Shown here: piece by piece, positions 24,595-31,759 of the stretch | Layout of the letters: every line of letters starts with the position of its first letter | Numbering within the stretch: the stretch's first letter is position 1 | Source: Prevotella sp. | GTDB taxonomy: Bacteria > Bacteroidota > Bacteroidia > Bacteroidales > Bacteroidaceae | Direction: 5' to 3' | Assembly: GCA_017458005.1 (NCBI GenBank) | Contig: JAFTGH010000001.1 | Coordinates: 1-64,000, forward strand | DNA length: 64,000 nucleotides | The notes under the pieces: generated by a model | What the model saw: only the letters and a program-made list of their open reading frames with translations | Told to the model about the DNA's origin: nothing | Databases searched by the model: none | Program-made: the position numbers and the translations under genes

Positions 24595-25539
24595 TTATAA
24601 TAAATCTATTCGCTTACACAGCAAAATGGTATAGTCTTCCTTCATCTTTTCTGGAAGGAAGGACTGGCTGATGAGTTTTTCCCATTTAGGGAGGAACCCC
24701 TTCATACGTTCTATCATTTTTTCAGCAACAGTAGTAGGAATACCACTCTGGGTAAAAGCCGTCAAGAAGGTTTGACGATTGAAACCGCTTTTGTTACCTC
24801 CTACCACGAAACTCATCGCCATCTCTTCAGTGTCCTCAGGGTCGGCTAGCAGCACAGCCAGCAAATCATAGGCAGGAGCCAGCGTGTACTCTCCGTTCCC
24901 TGTATCTACCAATGAGAAGTTCTTGCAGTGCATGTCAGAGTTACCTGTTATCCAGGAGAACAACACGACTTCCCAAAAACGCTGGACATCAAGCATGGGG
25001 GCTGCAGAGTACTTCTTGACGGTCTCTGCCAATTGTTGATAGGTACCGTAATATTTGTGTTCTGTAAGACGGTTGGTAAGTTGACACATATCCAACATGG
25101 AGATCTTCTCGCCTTTCCGTCCACGGTCCATTCTAAGAGTAAGATATCCTAATTCACCATCGGCTAGTCGGATAAGTGTATGACGGGCAGTGCGGATATG
25201 GGCAACTTCAGCCATCTTCATCGTGACATCTTCTAGTTCAGGCAGGAAGGGATATTTTCCGCTTTGTGGCTTAAAGATATATTTTCCCCAGAGTCCTACA
25301 ATGGTGAATTTGGCTGGCTCATTCTTGCCCTCACGATTGACATCCAGTGACATCTTAGCCTGTACGCCTGTTACAGAGGTACTGGTGCGAATCACTTGGT
25401 GAGCCAATTCAGACATGTTGTCCCGTGTATAGGGAAGAAGTGGGGCAGTCTCACTTCCAAAAAACTTGCGGGCACAAACAGGATGATAATCCACCTGTCC
25501 CTCTTTCAATTCTTGATAACAATATAGACACTTACTCAT
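24595..25539 (-). CDS. hipT: HipT kinase toxin (HipA-like core) of a HipBST system
   Basis: 314 residues. It lacks the N-terminal subdomain of full HipA (supplied by HipS) and starts with a small cysteine motif (CLYCYQ...CARKFFG). Kinase features: Gly/Ser-rich loop (TSTSVTGVQAKMSL), ATP-binding lysine strand (KYIFKPQ), catalytic HxxN-type motif in GNSDMHCKNFSL, and the metal-binding APAYDLL. Known HipT toxins phosphorylate tryptophanyl-tRNA synthetase and stop growth; the target here is inferred. The STS in the loop resembles the SxS autophosphorylation pair described for HipT. It overlaps hipS by 4 bases and faces priA. Confidence 0.88.
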   Translation of the reverse strand: MSKCLYCYQELKEGQVDYHPVCARKFFGSETAPLLPYTRDNMSELAHQVIRTSTSVTGVQAKMSLDVNREGKNEPAKFTIVGLWGKYIFKPQSGKYPFLPELEDVTMKMAEVAHIRTARHTLIRLADGELGYLTLRMDRGRKGEKISMLDMCQLTNRLTEHKYYGTYQQLAETVKKYSAAPMLDVQRFWEVVLFSWITGNSDMHCKNFSLVDTGNGEYTLAPAYDLLAVLLADPEDTEEMAMSFVVGGNKSGFNRQTFLTAFTQSGIPTTVAEKMIERMKGFLPKWEKLISQSFLPEKMKEDYTILLCKRIDLL

Positions 25540-25856
25540 GGTTCAAGTTTCTTTACGCTGATATTTCCAATACAGTCTTTGCAGCAAGCCATTAAGAGCG
25601 ACATCCTGTCGCGTGGGTCAATCTTCCATGACGAGGATGCGATATTTAGCAGCCATCCTTCGGGAATAAGTCCGTCGAAGACAGGGAACATCATTTCCTT
25701 GTCGTACTGCAGTGTCGTCAGAGGCATGGTAGGACTTATAGAGACTGCGTCTGGACGAGTAAGATAGGTCTCATCGTAGGCGAAATGAAATCCTTCCTCA
25801 TCTTCAGTGAGTACACCACAGAAGACATCATTTACGTAGATACCTGCTTGCTTCAT
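25536..25856 (-). CDS. hipS: HipS antitoxin (HipA N-terminal subdomain-like)
   Basis: 106 residues matching the first subdomain of HipA as a separate protein: AGIYVNDVFCGVL, AVSISPTMPLTT, the FDGLIPEGWLLNIA segment (family FF.NLLPEG) and the end DCIGNISV. In the described tripartite system HipS is the part that neutralises HipT. It overlaps hipB and hipT by 4 bases on each side, giving tight translational coupling. Confidence 0.88.
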   Translation of the reverse strand: MKQAGIYVNDVFCGVLTEDEEGFHFAYDETYLTRPDAVSISPTMPLTTLQYDKEMMFPVFDGLIPEGWLLNIASSSWKIDPRDRMSLLMACCKDCIGNISVKKLEP

Positions 25857-26059
25857 AAGATATCAGTTTTTATGGGACCAAGACATTCTCCAAACAGGGA
25901 CAGGACATCATTGACCTTATCCATCCTCAGAGTCTGTTTCCCTTGTTCGAGATCTCTTACGAATCGAAGACCTACTCCTGCTCTTGTAGCCAATTCTACT
26001 TGTGAAAGATTGTTTTTCTTCCGTTTTTGTTTGATATGTTCCGATAAAGTCATAAGCAT
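25853..26059 (-). CDS. hipB: HipB DNA-binding component
   Basis: 68 residues forming a compact XRE-type helix-turn-helix (LSQVELATRAGVGLRFVRDLEQGKQT). First gene of the operon; in known systems HipB strengthens HipS action and represses the operon. Three spaced copies of a TATACC-N6-GGTATA type site lie directly upstream, the nearest covering the promoter. Confidence 0.9.
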   Translation of the reverse strand: MLMTLSEHIKQKRKKNNLSQVELATRAGVGLRFVRDLEQGKQTLRMDKVNDVLSLFGECLGPIKTDIL

Positions 26060-26159
26060 TATACCTTAACGGGTGCAAAGATACTACTTTTTTTTAATAT
26101 TATACCAAAACGGGTATAAAGTTTGGCGATTTTTCTAATATTATACCCGAACAGACATA
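26060..26159. promoter_or_regulatory. hipBST promoter with three HipB operator candidates
   Basis: Minus-strand TATCTTTGC (plus 26075-26083) is the -7 box. Operator-like 18-bp units: 26060-26077 (TATACC, half-site 2 partly degenerate), 26101-26118 (perfect TATACC-N6-GGTATA) and 26142-26159 (second half-site GACATA). The spacing is 41 bases between each pair, about four helical turns, which suits cooperative dimer binding. Confidence 0.75.
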
Positions 26160-26166
26160 GCCCATG

Positions 26167-26205
26167 TCCTCCCTCCAAATCTACTACGATGTCGATCCGT
26201 TGTAG
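26167..26205 (+). repeat. 39-bp direct repeat, copy 2 (duplicated priA 3' end)
   Basis: Identical to 24534-24572, including the TAG. The reading frame is not continued upstream, so this copy is a remnant: the ancestral priA end or a duplicate made when the hipBST cassette entered. Confidence 0.95.
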
Positions 26206-26222
26206 TACTTTCTGTTTTTTTA

Positions 26223-26255
26223 TTTGGTTTTCTCAAAAAGAATGTATATCTTTGC
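26223..26255 (+). promoter_or_regulatory. Strong promoter of the structured RNA at 26262
   Basis: TTTG at 26223-26226, a 20-base spacer and TATCTTTGC at 26247-26255. Confidence 0.7.
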
Positions 26256-26261
26256 AGCATG

Positions 26262-26481
26262 TGACGGAATAGCGATTCCCGTTTCATGACTTATTAGAGA
26301 TATTGGACTTAAAGTCCATGTTCTTTCTCTTCGAATAACCGCCAAATTATTCAACACGAGAACATGTGACGATTAGGTTCATGCCCCTTGGGGCGTGGAC
26401 TGTTCGTGCTTGTTTGTGTATATGGTTTGCTTGGCGGTTAACCAGAGGAGAGGATAAGCATAGAATGGACCCGCCTTTTTT
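26262..26481 (+). ncRNA. Candidate structured RNA of about 220 nt (small RNA or leader)
   Basis: It lies between a good promoter and a run of six T (26476-26481) and has no gene. Three stem-loops can be drawn: 26264-26282 (ACGGAAT/ATTCCCGT with one bulge), 26304-26318 (TGGACTT/AAGTCCA), and a long hairpin from 26324 to 26453 with TTTCTCTTC/GAGGAGAGG at the base, AACCGCCAA (26337-26345) with TTGGCGGTT (26431-26439), and an apical TCATGCCCC/GGGGCGTGGA. It could be an independent RNA or the leader of the small regulator at 26517. The long rod-like arm recalls 6S RNA in general shape only; I do not claim that identity. Confidence 0.5.
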
Positions 26482-26516
26482 CGTTACACCTTATTTATAT
26501 ATAGAAAGCGTGTAGC

Positions 26517-26735
26517 ATGGTAAACATCGGACAACGTATCAAAGAGGAATTGCAAAGACAAGAGCGAACCGTCAGTTGGTTGGCTCGCAAACTGAACTGT
26601 ACTCGTGCTGCCGTTTATCGTATCTTTGATAAGAATAGTATTGACACAGCCCAACTTGCCAGTATATCCCAAGTCCTTCACCATAACTTCTTTGAGGAAC
26701 TATCAGAAGATATAGACTTTTCCGTGAACGAATAA
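26517..26735 (+). CDS. Small helix-turn-helix regulator (72 aa)
   Basis: The sequence MVNIGQRIKEELQRQERTVSWLARKLNCTRAAVYRIF, read in parts, gives a helix-turn-helix (VSWLARKLNCTRAAVYRIF) of the XRE/bacterial-activator kind, then IDTAQLASISQVLHHNFFEEL, the typical third and fourth helices. The last residues are acidic. It is a DNA-binding regulator of unknown target. It begins 36 bases past the T-run of the structured RNA, so that RNA may control it. Confidence 0.8.
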   Translation: MVNIGQRIKEELQRQERTVSWLARKLNCTRAAVYRIFDKNSIDTAQLASISQVLHHNFFEELSEDIDFSVNE

Positions 26736-26836
26736 TGATACAGAAGTGTATCAATTGTGGTACGCAAGAAAGTTAAACATTTGTTTTAAAACGTTTAACT
26801 TTGCAAACGGAACATGTAATTCAATATAATATGGAT

Positions 26837-27376
26837 ATGAAGAAAATATTTTTTATTGGTATTGCTTTGGCAATTAGTTCATTGGGCTATGCTCAGAAAG
26901 TGGAGTTCGAAGAGTCTCAAACGCATATTATTGAGCCGATGATGGATGCCCTTATTCGTCCAATGGTGGCAGAACTGAAAATGTTGTCAACAGAACTAAA
27001 AGTCTATATGCCTTCTCATCAGATAAAAGATAAGAAAATTAGTGAAATGACAGTGGAGGATTTTATAGTTGCAAAGGCTAATGCTACTTTTCATGCAGCG
27101 ATTGCAGATGGTGCGGATGTAATAATTGGTGCTACGTATTATGTACGTAATCATGTTGATAATAAGGGTAAACCGACAGACTATGGTGTAGATGTCATAG
27201 TACGTGGCTATCCAGCAAAATATGTTAATTGGCATCAGTTGTCGGATTCAAAATATGATGATGAGAAATGGATTAACAGCCTTATAGACGCTCAGAAGGC
27301 TCGTGCAGAGAAAGGTGATGATGCGGCTAAGGCATTGTTAATGTTAGGAGCAGGATCATATAGTAGTAAAAAATAA
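26837..27376 (+). CDS. Exported hypothetical protein (179 aa)
   Basis: Start chosen at MKKIFFIG (26837); an ATG two codons upstream is equally possible. A signal peptide (IFFIGIALAISSLGYAQ) leads to a soluble domain with MMDALIRPMVAELKML, VEDFIVAKANATFHAAIADGA and DVIIGATYYVRN, a pattern of a small alpha/beta domain where the second strand is followed by VDVIVRGYPAKYVN. No family is recognised. Promoter box TAACTTTGC at 26796-26804. It is followed 15 bases later by the barrel gene. Confidence 0.75.
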   Translation: MKKIFFIGIALAISSLGYAQKVEFEESQTHIIEPMMDALIRPMVAELKMLSTELKVYMPSHQIKDKKISEMTVEDFIVAKANATFHAAIADGADVIIGATYYVRNHVDNKGKPTDYGVDVIVRGYPAKYVNWHQLSDSKYDDEKWINSLIDAQKARAEKGDDAAKALLMLGAGSYSSKK

Positions 27377-27391
27377 TTAAAACGAAAGATT

Positions 27392-27904
27392 ATGAAAAAA
27401 GTATTGTTTGTAGCCTTCATGGCATTATTTACGGTTACTGCAAATGCGCAGTTGATTTCTTCACATCGTTATGTTGAGGGCAATGCCCATAATTTCTGGG
27501 TAGACCTTGGTCTTGGTGCTTATACTGGAGACTATAAGGATGGTGGACTTGGTTTAGACCTTGGTTTCCGTTGGAATAAGATGTTCCACGAGTATGTTGG
27601 ATGGGATATCATCAAGGTTGCTGGTCAGGCAGATACTAAGCATTTTAAAGAGTCTATCAGTATCAAGGCATTAACTGGTATTCGCGTTGAGTCTCCTGTT
27701 GTGTTTGGTAATTCAAAGATATATGGAAACTTCGCAGGTGGTTATATCTATGGATTTGATTCAGAAAAAGGTGCCTTTACATGGGAAGTTGGAGCAGGTC
27801 TAAAACTCACTCCTCAGTTTAATGTTGGTATTGCTTATGATGCATATAGCAAGAATAGTTTTAATACTGGCTTTATTAATCTGAAATTAGGATACGCATT
27901 CTAA
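27392..27904 (+). CDS. Outer membrane beta-barrel protein (170 aa)
   Basis: Signal peptide (VLFVAFMALFTVTANAQ) and a run of amphipathic strands rich in Gly and aromatics (WVDLGLGAYTG, GGLGLDLGFRW, WEVGAGLKLTPQ, INLKLGYAF) ending in phenylalanine, as needed for barrel assembly. A small eight-strand barrel; ligand unknown. Probably co-transcribed with the exported protein before it, and followed by a terminator. Confidence 0.8.
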   Translation: MKKVLFVAFMALFTVTANAQLISSHRYVEGNAHNFWVDLGLGAYTGDYKDGGLGLDLGFRWNKMFHEYVGWDIIKVAGQADTKHFKESISIKALTGIRVESPVVFGNSKIYGNFAGGYIYGFDSEKGAFTWEVGAGLKLTPQFNVGIAYDAYSKNSFNTGFINLKLGYAF

Positions 27905-27927
27905 GTGATTTATAAGAATTTTCAACT

Positions 27928-27961
27928 CTCCCCCTTGTGCGATTACTTGGGGGAGATCGTT
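27928..27961 (+). terminator. Intrinsic terminator after the barrel gene
   Basis: CTCCCCC (27928-27934) pairs with GGGGGAG (27949-27955), followed closely by a T-rich tract. Confidence 0.8.
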
Positions 27962-27973
27962 TTTATATAAAAA

Positions 27974-28648
27974 ATGAAAAGGATAATACTATCATTTTTA
28001 TTAGCATGTTTGCTACTGCCAATGATGGCACAAAAACAATATGCTACAACAATTGTTGATAAGAAGCGTATTGTTACTGGTATCGAAGAGTTCTCATTAT
28101 CAAGTCAGACTATTTTTGGTAATGCTTTGCTTTGGGCTATTAACGAAGGGCCTCAAGGGAAAGAAGAAATTGTAGACGTTGATTATGGTAAAGAGCGTCT
28201 GTCAATGGTGTATAATTTGAAAAGAGATGGTGAGGACAATCCTGCATATGTTTGTCGCTTACAGGTGCAGGTAACTGAGGGGCAATTGGTCTTTACTATT
28301 AAAGATGTGAAAATGCATGGAGGGCTTATGGGAATGTTTTCGAATTTCGACAAACTTAATCCCGAGAAGAAGACCAAGCACGCAGATGTTATTCGTGAGT
28401 TCGAAAGGTTGAATGACCAAAAGTTGTATAACCTCTTCAGTTTTATTAGGGAGCATCGGTTGCAAGTGCCTAATTGGGACAATGTCCGTAGTGGAAGCCT
28501 TCAGCGTGGTATGACGGAGGATGAAGTTCTTCTAATATATGGAAAGCCAGCAAGTATACAGAGTGATGGTACTACTACCCAGTATATGTTTAGTAGTTTT
28601 GTCCGTGTGTTTATTGAGAATGGCAAGGTGAAATCATTCGTCAATTAG
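27974..28648 (+). CDS. Exported protein with N-terminal DUF4468-like and C-terminal BamE-like parts (224 aa)
   Basis: Signal peptide (IILSFLLACLLLPMMAQ). The N-terminal half (to about 140) alternates strands in a way like DUF4468 domains (periplasmic, TBP-like fold) of Bacteroidota; this is a weak match. The C-terminal 50 residues contain LQRGMTEDEVLLIYGKPA and a final strand (FVRVFIENGKVKSFVN), the pattern of the small BamE/SmpA domain. Envelope protein of unknown role. The gene begins 13 bases past the preceding terminator tract. Confidence 0.7.
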   Translation: MKRIILSFLLACLLLPMMAQKQYATTIVDKKRIVTGIEEFSLSSQTIFGNALLWAINEGPQGKEEIVDVDYGKERLSMVYNLKRDGEDNPAYVCRLQVQVTEGQLVFTIKDVKMHGGLMGMFSNFDKLNPEKKTKHADVIREFERLNDQKLYNLFSFIREHRLQVPNWDNVRSGSLQRGMTEDEVLLIYGKPASIQSDGTTTQYMFSSFVRVFIENGKVKSFVN

Positions 28649-28652
28649 TATG

Positions 28653-28722
28653 CCTCTTATCAAGAGGACTTTTTAGTGAATAAACTCTGTGCCACTGCTC
28701 TGTGAAGAGCGGTGGCATTTTT
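28653..28722 (+). terminator. Two tandem terminators
   Basis: CCTCTT-ATC-AAGAGG with following T run (28653-28675), then GCCACTGCTC / GAGCGGTGGC (28691-28716) with TTTTTT. Together they insulate the exported-protein gene from the region to the right. Confidence 0.8.
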
Positions 28723-28758
28723 TATTTAAGATGCTTACTGTTATGGCGGATTTCCGTT

Positions 28759-29021
28759 CTATGGACTTGGGATAGTTGTCTTATTTAACCTGAGTTCGAC
28801 GATTATTGTTTTCATGTGTCTCAGGACGTTTTCTGTCACTAAAGCCTCCGATAGTGAAGACAAGAGTTTTCCATCATTGACACGAGAGCCTCCCATCAGT
28901 CATCGGAGACTGCCCATTCCTCAATCGGAGACATGATAGTCTTGTGGTGGAGGCTTACGAACACGTGATGGAAGGTGTCAAAAACATAGACCACTGATGT
29001 TCTGAACACGATGCAAAGGTA
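28759..29021 (-). other. Gene-poor stretch with a promoter-like box and a short or broken reading frame
   Basis: The 565 bases between 28649 and 29213 hold no clear gene. On the minus strand TACCTTTGC (plus 29013-29021) could start a transcript. Downstream, a frame of 45 codons (28759-28896, starting MGGSRVNDGKLL) has reasonable amino acid use, and a second frame (ending at 28896) leads into it with a shift; together they look like a small gene broken by a frameshift or decaying. CGGAGAC/CGGAGGC recurs three times. Confidence 0.3.
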
Positions 29022-29213
29022 CACAAAAGATTTTTCTATGCAAGTGGGTATCCAATCTATCTTCCTCAAAACCGCATACCAATGCCTTCCATCATAAAAA
29101 TTTAACAATAATTATCAAAAAGTGTTAGGTTGCTTCTAATTCGTGCCTTATCGTTTATTTGGCTGTGACTTATGCGTTGTATTGGTTTGCATATTAAGTC
29201 CGTATGCTCTTTG

Positions 29214-30479
29214 TCAAGGTTTTAATAAATTAATAGGGGCCACATAAACACCATCCTCACGTTTGTATGCCCCCCCTACAGCAGTTAGCACCAGCAGGAA
29301 CGAAGGAGTTTTCTCGTCACTTTTTTCCACAATTTTGTCACGAAGCCTCAGCAACGAATCTGCTCCATCATTGATTAAGTCATCGCCACCAAGTTTAATC
29401 TCTATACCTCCCCATCTGCCATCCTCCAGATGTACCACGGCATCACACTCCAGTCCAGCATTGTCCCGGTAATGCTTCACTGTACCACCCAATGAGTCAG
29501 CATAGACTCTTAGATCTCTTACCGCAAAATCCTCATAAAACAATCCGAAACTATTTAGATCCTTCATCAAGTCACCTGGACTCACACCAAGACAGCGGCA
29601 TGCTATTGAGGTATCCACGAAATGGCGTGTCGGTGTACTTCTTATTGAAGTCTTTGACCTGATATTCGGATTCCATGCCTCCATGTCTTCAATGATGAAC
29701 AAGTCCTTTAGCGCATCCATATAATCATCGTAGGTCTTCACATCCATTGTGCGCTCATTGCTCTGGCGGATATCAGATATGATAGTCGACACCGCCGCTT
29801 CTGATGATATGTTCCGAGCATAACTCCTAAGAATCATCCTCAACACCTCAGGTTTCTTGTTACGGAAGCGCTCATTCTCACTGTCCTCAAACACAAACAA
29901 TCCATTATAATAGTTCTTTGTTATTTCAAGTGCAATATCTCTTGGTGCCAGAACAGAGATAGGCCACCCACCTCTGCAAAGCAAAAATGCCACGTCATCT
30001 AATGTAAACTCTGCGTTCATGTCCCACGGAAAATGCTCACCACCGCTAAACAAGTCCTCCAATGATACCGTACCTTTAGATTCCTTTGATTCCCATAATG
30101 TCATTGGACGCATATTCAATGGTGTTATTCTGCCTACACCGCTATGATGCACATCCGTCTTATCTGCAGGCGTACTACTGCCTGTTAGTATATATTTCCC
30201 AAACTGGTAATCAAAATCCAAATCATCTTTCACATGGTTCCAGATGTCGGGTGCTTTCTGCCACTCGTCAATAAGCCTCGTCTTCTCGCCATTAAGAACG
30301 CCCTTCGGATTCATACGAGCCATAGCAATGGCCTGTTTCGTGTTCAGTTTCACGAAACTCTTTTGATAAAGCATACACGTTGTTGTCTTTCCGCAGAACT
30401 TTGGCCCTGCCACAAGAACTGCTCCAGATGTTTTCAATTTGAGTGCAATTTGGTCTTCTATAAGTCTTTGATAATACAT
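29214..30479 (-). CDS. AAA-type ATPase with DUF4143 domain (421 aa)
   Basis: N-terminal AAA_14-type ATPase: Walker A GPKFCGKTTT (about 26-35), Walker B with RLIDEWQ, sensor GKYILTGSS. C-terminal DUF4143 domain with the restriction-endonuclease-like end GLECDAVVHLEDGRWGGIEIKLGG read in two parts (GLECDAVVHLEDG, WGGIEIKLGG), matching the D...ExK core. Proteins of this family are widespread in Bacteroidota in variable numbers, often in accessory positions; their job is not settled. Transcribed alone, divergent from the gene at 30681. Confidence 0.88.
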   Translation of the reverse strand: MYYQRLIEDQIALKLKTSGAVLVAGPKFCGKTTTCMLYQKSFVKLNTKQAIAMARMNPKGVLNGEKTRLIDEWQKAPDIWNHVKDDLDFDYQFGKYILTGSSTPADKTDVHHSGVGRITPLNMRPMTLWESKESKGTVSLEDLFSGGEHFPWDMNAEFTLDDVAFLLCRGGWPISVLAPRDIALEITKNYYNGLFVFEDSENERFRNKKPEVLRMILRSYARNISSEAAVSTIISDIRQSNERTMDVKTYDDYMDALKDLFIIEDMEAWNPNIRSKTSIRSTPTRHFVDTSIACRCLGVSPGDLMKDLNSFGLFYEDFAVRDLRVYADSLGGTVKHYRDNAGLECDAVVHLEDGRWGGIEIKLGGDDLINDGADSLLRLRDKIVEKSDEKTPSFLLVLTAVGGAYKREDGVYVAPINLLKP

Positions 30480-30498
30480 AATTATATCAATTTTGGGT

Positions 30499-30552
30499 GC
30501 AAAGATACGAAATTCCCAAGATTTTCAATATAAAATTCCCAAGATTTTCAAT
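30499..30552. promoter_or_regulatory. Promoter of the DUF4143 ATPase gene with two 20-bp direct repeats
   Basis: Minus-strand TATCTTTGC (plus 30499-30507). Directly upstream AAATTCCCAAGATTTTCAAT occurs twice, at 30510-30529 and 30533-30552, 23 bases apart. The repeats cover the -33 region, so a regulator binding there would control the gene. Confidence 0.65.
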
Positions 30553-30636
30553 TCCTTATCCAAAGAATACACAATAAATGCGCACAAATGCGCACAAATG
30601 CGAACTGTTTTTCTTGCAAATGTGCTCGTTTCATCG

Positions 30637-30645
30637 TATCTTTGC
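30637..30645 (+). promoter_or_regulatory. -7 promoter box of the gene at 30681
   Basis: TATCTTTGC at 30637-30645; the ATG follows 35 bases later. Confidence 0.65.
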
Positions 30646-30680
30646 AGCCAGATTCGTAAAACTTAAAACATAATAGAACG

Positions 30681-31571
30681 ATGAAGAAAGTATTATTCCT
30701 CAGCATGATGCTGACAGCAGCAATGGCTGCAAGCGCGCAAATGAAAGTTGCCCCTGAGTTGCAGAAGGGGATGGAGAAGGTGTATACCTCAGAAGCGACC
30801 ATGACGATGAATGGTCAGAAGTCATTGAAGTCAACCACAGAGACGAAGTATACCGTGACGGAGGCAACAGCCGATGGCTATGTGATAGACGTGGTGACCA
30901 CCCAGTTCAGTTCTGATGCCGCTGCGGATGATATGACGGGACAGATTCTGAGCAGTAGCATGGAATTGGTGACGGGTGTCAATATCCGTGTTGCCACCAA
31001 TCAGAGCGGTAAGGTTGAGAAGATATTGAATTTTGTGGAAGTGTCGTCGCAACTGAATGCCAACAGCGACAAAATGGTAGATAAGATGTTCCAGTTGCTC
31101 CCCCAATTGTCACAGGCGATGTCGAAAGAAGATATGAAGAAACAGTTGATGTCAAGCATGACAGAGGAACGGATTCTGGAAGGTATTAAAGAGAATACCA
31201 GTCCGCTGGCTCTGAATGGCAAGACCATCATGACTGGCGCTCAGGAGGACTTCGTCTCGAAAGACGGCTTGAAGATGAAACGTATGTATTTCCTCACAGG
31301 CAAGAATGTCGTGACCAACTCAACCCTCAATATGACCAAGGAGGAGTTGAAGGCATTCATCATTGCGGAAGTCGAGAAGACGGCACCCGAGCAGGCGGAG
31401 ATGGTCAAACAGAACATCGATATGGTCATGGGAAGCATGAAGTTCGACATGAAGGAGACCGCCTCCTACGAACTGCAGGGTGACGGTTGGGTGAAGTCTA
31501 TCACCTCTGATGTCACCACAGACATGATGGGACAATCGACGTCTGCTCACACTGTTGTCACAGTCAAATAA
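30681..31571 (+). CDS. Exported hypothetical protein (296 aa)
   Basis: Signal peptide (VLFLSMMLTAAMAASAQ) followed by an all-periplasmic chain of strands and helices, rich in Met, Thr and Lys. The pattern (KYTVTEATADGYVIDV, then a helical region with many Met, then ASYELQGDGWVKSIT) is like DUF6263-type envelope proteins, which is a weak guess. No lipobox. It has its own promoter and ends before a block of long palindromes. Confidence 0.72.
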   Translation: MKKVLFLSMMLTAAMAASAQMKVAPELQKGMEKVYTSEATMTMNGQKSLKSTTETKYTVTEATADGYVIDVVTTQFSSDAAADDMTGQILSSSMELVTGVNIRVATNQSGKVEKILNFVEVSSQLNANSDKMVDKMFQLLPQLSQAMSKEDMKKQLMSSMTEERILEGIKENTSPLALNGKTIMTGAQEDFVSKDGLKMKRMYFLTGKNVVTNSTLNMTKEELKAFIIAEVEKTAPEQAEMVKQNIDMVMGSMKFDMKETASYELQGDGWVKSITSDVTTDMMGQSTSAHTVVTVK

Positions 31572-31671
31572 GCGATAAGGCATCAATTAGGAGCAACCTA
31601 TCGGGGAAAGAGGTGCCGCCTAACGGGGGCGAAGGTGCCTTCTTTCGAGGGTTGAGGTGCCTACTAACGAG

Positions 31672-31746
31672 TTTGCAGCCACAGGTGCACATATTTTCAC
31701 CTGTGGCTGCAAATACTTTCACCTATAGGTGCACATGTGTGCACCT
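31672..31746. terminator. Two long palindromes between convergent genes
   Basis: TTTGCAGCCACAGGTG (31672-31687) is the exact inverse of 31698-31713 (16-bp arms, 10-base loop), and AGGTGCACA-TG-TGTGCACCT spans 31727-31746. They lie between two convergent genes (stops at 31571 and 31760). There is no typical T run, so termination is a guess. The whole stretch 31600-31750 is rich in GGTGC/CACCT units. Confidence 0.5.
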
Positions 31747-31759
31747 ACGGCTGAACACC

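Noticed and set aside
26262..26481. Calling the structured RNA 6S, tmRNA or SRP RNA
   Set aside because: No tRNA-like ends, no SRP apical motif, and the three separate stem-loops do not clearly match the single 6S rod.
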